From Viola odorata (taxonomy: Eukaryota; Streptophyta; Magnoliopsida; Malpighiales; Violaceae): a stretch of DNA of 64,000 nt. Position numbers and translations under genes: made by a program. Within the stretch, counting starts at the first letter, position 1, and every line of letters starts with the position of its first letter. Shown one piece after another: positions 61,702 through 64,000 of this stretch. The notes under the pieces are model-generated. The model made no database searches. It saw only the letters and a program-made list of their open reading frames with translations, and was not told the origin of the DNA. The stretch lies in contig OY829542.1 of assembly GCA_963691705.1 (NCBI GenBank), positions 23,050,579-23,114,578 of the forward strand. The letters run 5' to 3'.

Positions 61702-64000
61702 TCAGCCCTCGGGGTTCCTCCGTTTCCAGCCTTCTGCCTTAGCTTGGCGAAAACCTGCTTCATTGAGGTCGGCAGACTTCTGTTTGAAAGCCCTCGTGAC
61801 CTCCTCACCTTTATACGCATCCACTCCATGGACCTCCTCGAAGCAATTAACCAAGATAGTGGCAGTCCGCTCGACATGCCACAGACACTTATCGGCTGAC
61901 TCCTCTTCCAGAGCATTTTTCCTTTCCTCCAGGGCAGCTTTCTCCCTTGCCAAGGATGACTTCTCTTTCTCCAGGACCGCACTCTTAGCTCTTTCCGCTG
62001 TCAAGGCCGCATCAAGAGTGGACGTTTGCCCTTTCCGCTCCTGCTGGGTCAGCAATAATTGAGTGCGTTCCTCCAGCAACTTCTTCTCATTTCGTTCTCG
62101 CGAAAGTTCAGACAGGGAGGCGGTAAGAGAGGCAGCCTGACGCTGCGCGTGCTCTGTCCAGTAATGGAACTTCACAAAATTGGTGATGAGGCTAGAGCGC
62201 AACGAATTCGCCTTGTCATCATCAGCCTTAGAGAGGAAAGCTTCCCGATCGGCCGCGGACGATAATATCTAGGCAGCCAATAAAGCGGAAACCTCGTCCG
62301 AGCCATCGCCCCCAATAGCCGCTAAGCCTGTATTAAAAAAATGATACAAGCCAACTTGGTGAGTCACAGTGCCGGACTCGCCCATTGGACTTAGATCCGC
62401 AGCAAAATTGAAGGCGGTGGCCCCTTCGCCAGAACGCTGCGACAAGGGAATGCTCGAAGGGACAAATGCCAGGGGAATGGGGGGGTGAACCTGTGTAGAA
62501 GGGCCCCCTTGGACGATATAGGAACCGTGGGGATGGTAGCCCGAAAAGTCCTGTAAACCCTCTTGATAGTCCAAGTTAGGACCATATGAGTGAACAGGCC
62601 CACCGAAAGAATTGGGTGAAGCTCCGAAAGACTCAGTCGTACCCATGTTTACCATAAACTCAGAAGGGTGATTCTGGCGAACATCCCTAGAAACGAAGGC
62701 GCTGTCAGGTCGCACTTTCGTCGCAGCGATAGTAGAGGATAAGCTTCCACCCTCACCCTCCGGCCGAGGTCTCTTCTTGGAACCACCCAACACATAACCC
62801 ATGTCCATATCGCCTATGGGAGATGCGGAAGTAGAAACAACAACAGTATCCTGCAAAGAACCCGGTATAAGACGCAGATAAGAGAAACGAATGAAATAAC
62901 GACAGACATCAATATACAACGTATCGCGGCCAAAAAGCACACTCACAACAGCAGTGTTAAGAGGAGGCGCTTTCGAAGAAGCTGTCGCGTCCGGAGAAGG
63001 AGTGAGAGCGGCAACACTTCTCGTTCTTTTCTTCTTTTTTCCTTTGGCAAGGGCCTTAGGGACTTTGGAAGAAGATGGCTGAACAGGAGGGGCAGTGACG
63101 GTCACGATGGGGATACCTGAAGGGATGTCAGTATTTCCCTCACCAGCTGAGGAAGAGGATACTTGAGCAAGGCTCACGGAAGCAGCAGGTAGTACAGTTC
63201 GGTTATCAGTAGCTCCCGTAGAGGCGGCCCTCTTTTTTTCTTCTCTCTCCTGGGCCCTTTTCAGTCGTCTCCTAACGCTTTCAGGCTTGTAATTGGGATC
63301 CGTCGCTGCATGATCACAAAATAATGTTAGCATTAGTATCAGCGGTAATAAGGAAGGAAGCGATATGACACTCACGTCTAACGCAGTCCTTGATATCAGC
63401 CCCGCATGCTAGATAACGGATGTGAACGCTGATTTCCAATTGAAGCAATTTGTCTAGCCAGCCTTGTTCCCGCTGAGGAAGGCTCTCTGGCCGGCCCCAG
63501 ACGTTATCCATGACGTCTTGGTTAAACCCAGATCGCCACCAGGAACCAGGAGCTTCAGGAAGATTTATCACAAAGAACTCCTTTTTCCAAGCCTCGACGG
63601 AAGACTCGATGTGGAGGAGTTTCCAAGTAAAAGACTTGAGGGAATCATCGTCGTATCGGGGTGATATCGTTATCACACCCCGACACTTCATCAGCTTAAA
63701 AACTGACTTAAGCAACAAAAGAGAAGGGGAAGTAATCCCCTTATATTTACAAAGTTCCAGAAAGGCACAAACACAACAATATGCATTTGGGGCTAATTGG
63801 ACAGGATTCAAATTGCAGGCAATAAGCAATTGTTTTATGAAAGGGTCGATGGGAAGCCGGAAACCATAATGGAACATTTGTGCGTACAGAACCTTGCGCT
63901 TGCCCGTCAAAACATTGTTCAAGCGTATCGACTCAGGGGCAACGGTGGCCTTATAACCGTCAGGGATAACAGCATTATGTGCAGCTAAATGCTCATTGAG
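61702..64000 (-). pseudogene. TatG aORF-a: antisense PF04195-like coiled-coil protein (N-terminus outside window)
   Basis: Exon 1 runs from beyond 64000 to 63376: KRKVLYAQMFHYGFRLPID, NLNPVQLAPNAYCC, VITISPRYDDDSLKSFTW and WWRSGFNQD. Intron 1 (63375-63306, 70 bp) has GTGAGT and CATGCAG. Exon 2 (63305-62947) starts TDPNYKPESVRRRLKR. Intron 2 (62946-62851, 96 bp) has GTGAGT and TTTGCAG. Exon 3 contains GSKKRPR, TVTHQVGLYHFF, a TAG at 62269-62271 that replaces Gln, and a coiled coil (SSLAREKAALEERKNALEEE) ending at 61702. Apart from that stop the visible gene is intact. It is close in sequence to the TatF copy. Confidence 0.85.

Larger units (their letters stand above)
54030..64000 (+). mobile_element. 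TatG, Tat-lineage LTR retrotransposon, 3' end outside window
   Basis: It has the 5' LTR (54030-54617), gag, pol to 60572, the tandem array and the antisense aORF-a, which runs off the right edge. At least twelve in-frame stops interrupt gag-pol, almost all explained by C-to-T or G-to-A change. Copies of b, c, d and the 3' LTR, if present, are not in the window. Confidence 0.94.

Noticed and set aside
1..64000. Host protein-coding genes, tRNA or rRNA genes
   Set aside because: None could be supported; every substantial open frame is explained by a retroelement protein or its antisense cargo.

Overview
This window is intergenic DNA from a flowering plant, very probably one with a large, repeat-rich genome. 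I see no ordinary host gene. Almost every base can be assigned to LTR retrotransposons inserted into one another. The plant origin rests on Ty3/gypsy Tat-lineage polyproteins that carry a second, archaeal-type RNase H, Athila and Ogre-like remnants, plant-type introns of about 70 bp with CTRAC branch points, and a hAT-type MITE. The species cannot be read from the sequence.

Layout, with my working names. TatA (plus strand) runs from the left edge to 4616, is interrupted by TatB, and resumes at 19293-28794, ending in its 3' LTR. A 1.5-kb solo LTR (1333-2861) splits its pol. TatB (4617-19292, plus) is a complete but decayed element with LTRs, gag, pol and a long 3' region. 28795-33003 is the 3' end of an Ogre-like element: an antisense DUF7745-like pseudogene and a 2.9-kb LTR. 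33004-37948 is a ruined Athila-like element that contains a 595-bp hAT MITE. GypsyE (37949-40235 and 52132-54029) is an internally deleted Ty3/gypsy element. Its gag is split by TatF (40236-52131, minus strand, the youngest with measurable LTRs) and its 3' LTR is interrupted by TatG (54030 to beyond the right edge, plus). Target-site duplications support the order: ATTCT for TatB, GTGCC for TatF, ACCTC for the solo LTR and a degraded 8-bp one for the MITE.

The most interesting part is the 5-9 kb between pol and the 3' LTR of the Tat elements. It holds up to four genes on the strand opposite to gag-pol, each with its own TATA box. aORF-a and aORF-b are paralogues: an N-terminal domain resembling Pfam PF04195 ('putative gypsy type transposon'), a short intron, a Ser/Pro-rich middle and a coiled-coil C-terminus. 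aORF-c is a small Pro-rich protein with an acidic, aromatic tail. aORF-d is a conserved helical protein of about 127 residues that I do not recognise. TatA has all four, TatB has a, b and c, TatF has a and d, and TatG shows a before the window ends. Additional antisense ORFs are known in the Tat lineage; a four-gene, separately promoted, intron-bearing set is, as far as I know, not a described unit.

The Tat LTRs share TGACGTCA motifs, a TATA box, a 101-105 bp intron-like module (GTAAG, CTRAC, hairpin, TTTGCAG) and a primer-binding site that folds into a hairpin. A structured tandem-repeat array lies just after pol in every copy. All copies are broken, mostly by stop codons that fit cytosine deamination, so the elements look silenced and decaying. 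Function statements for the antisense proteins are inference only.
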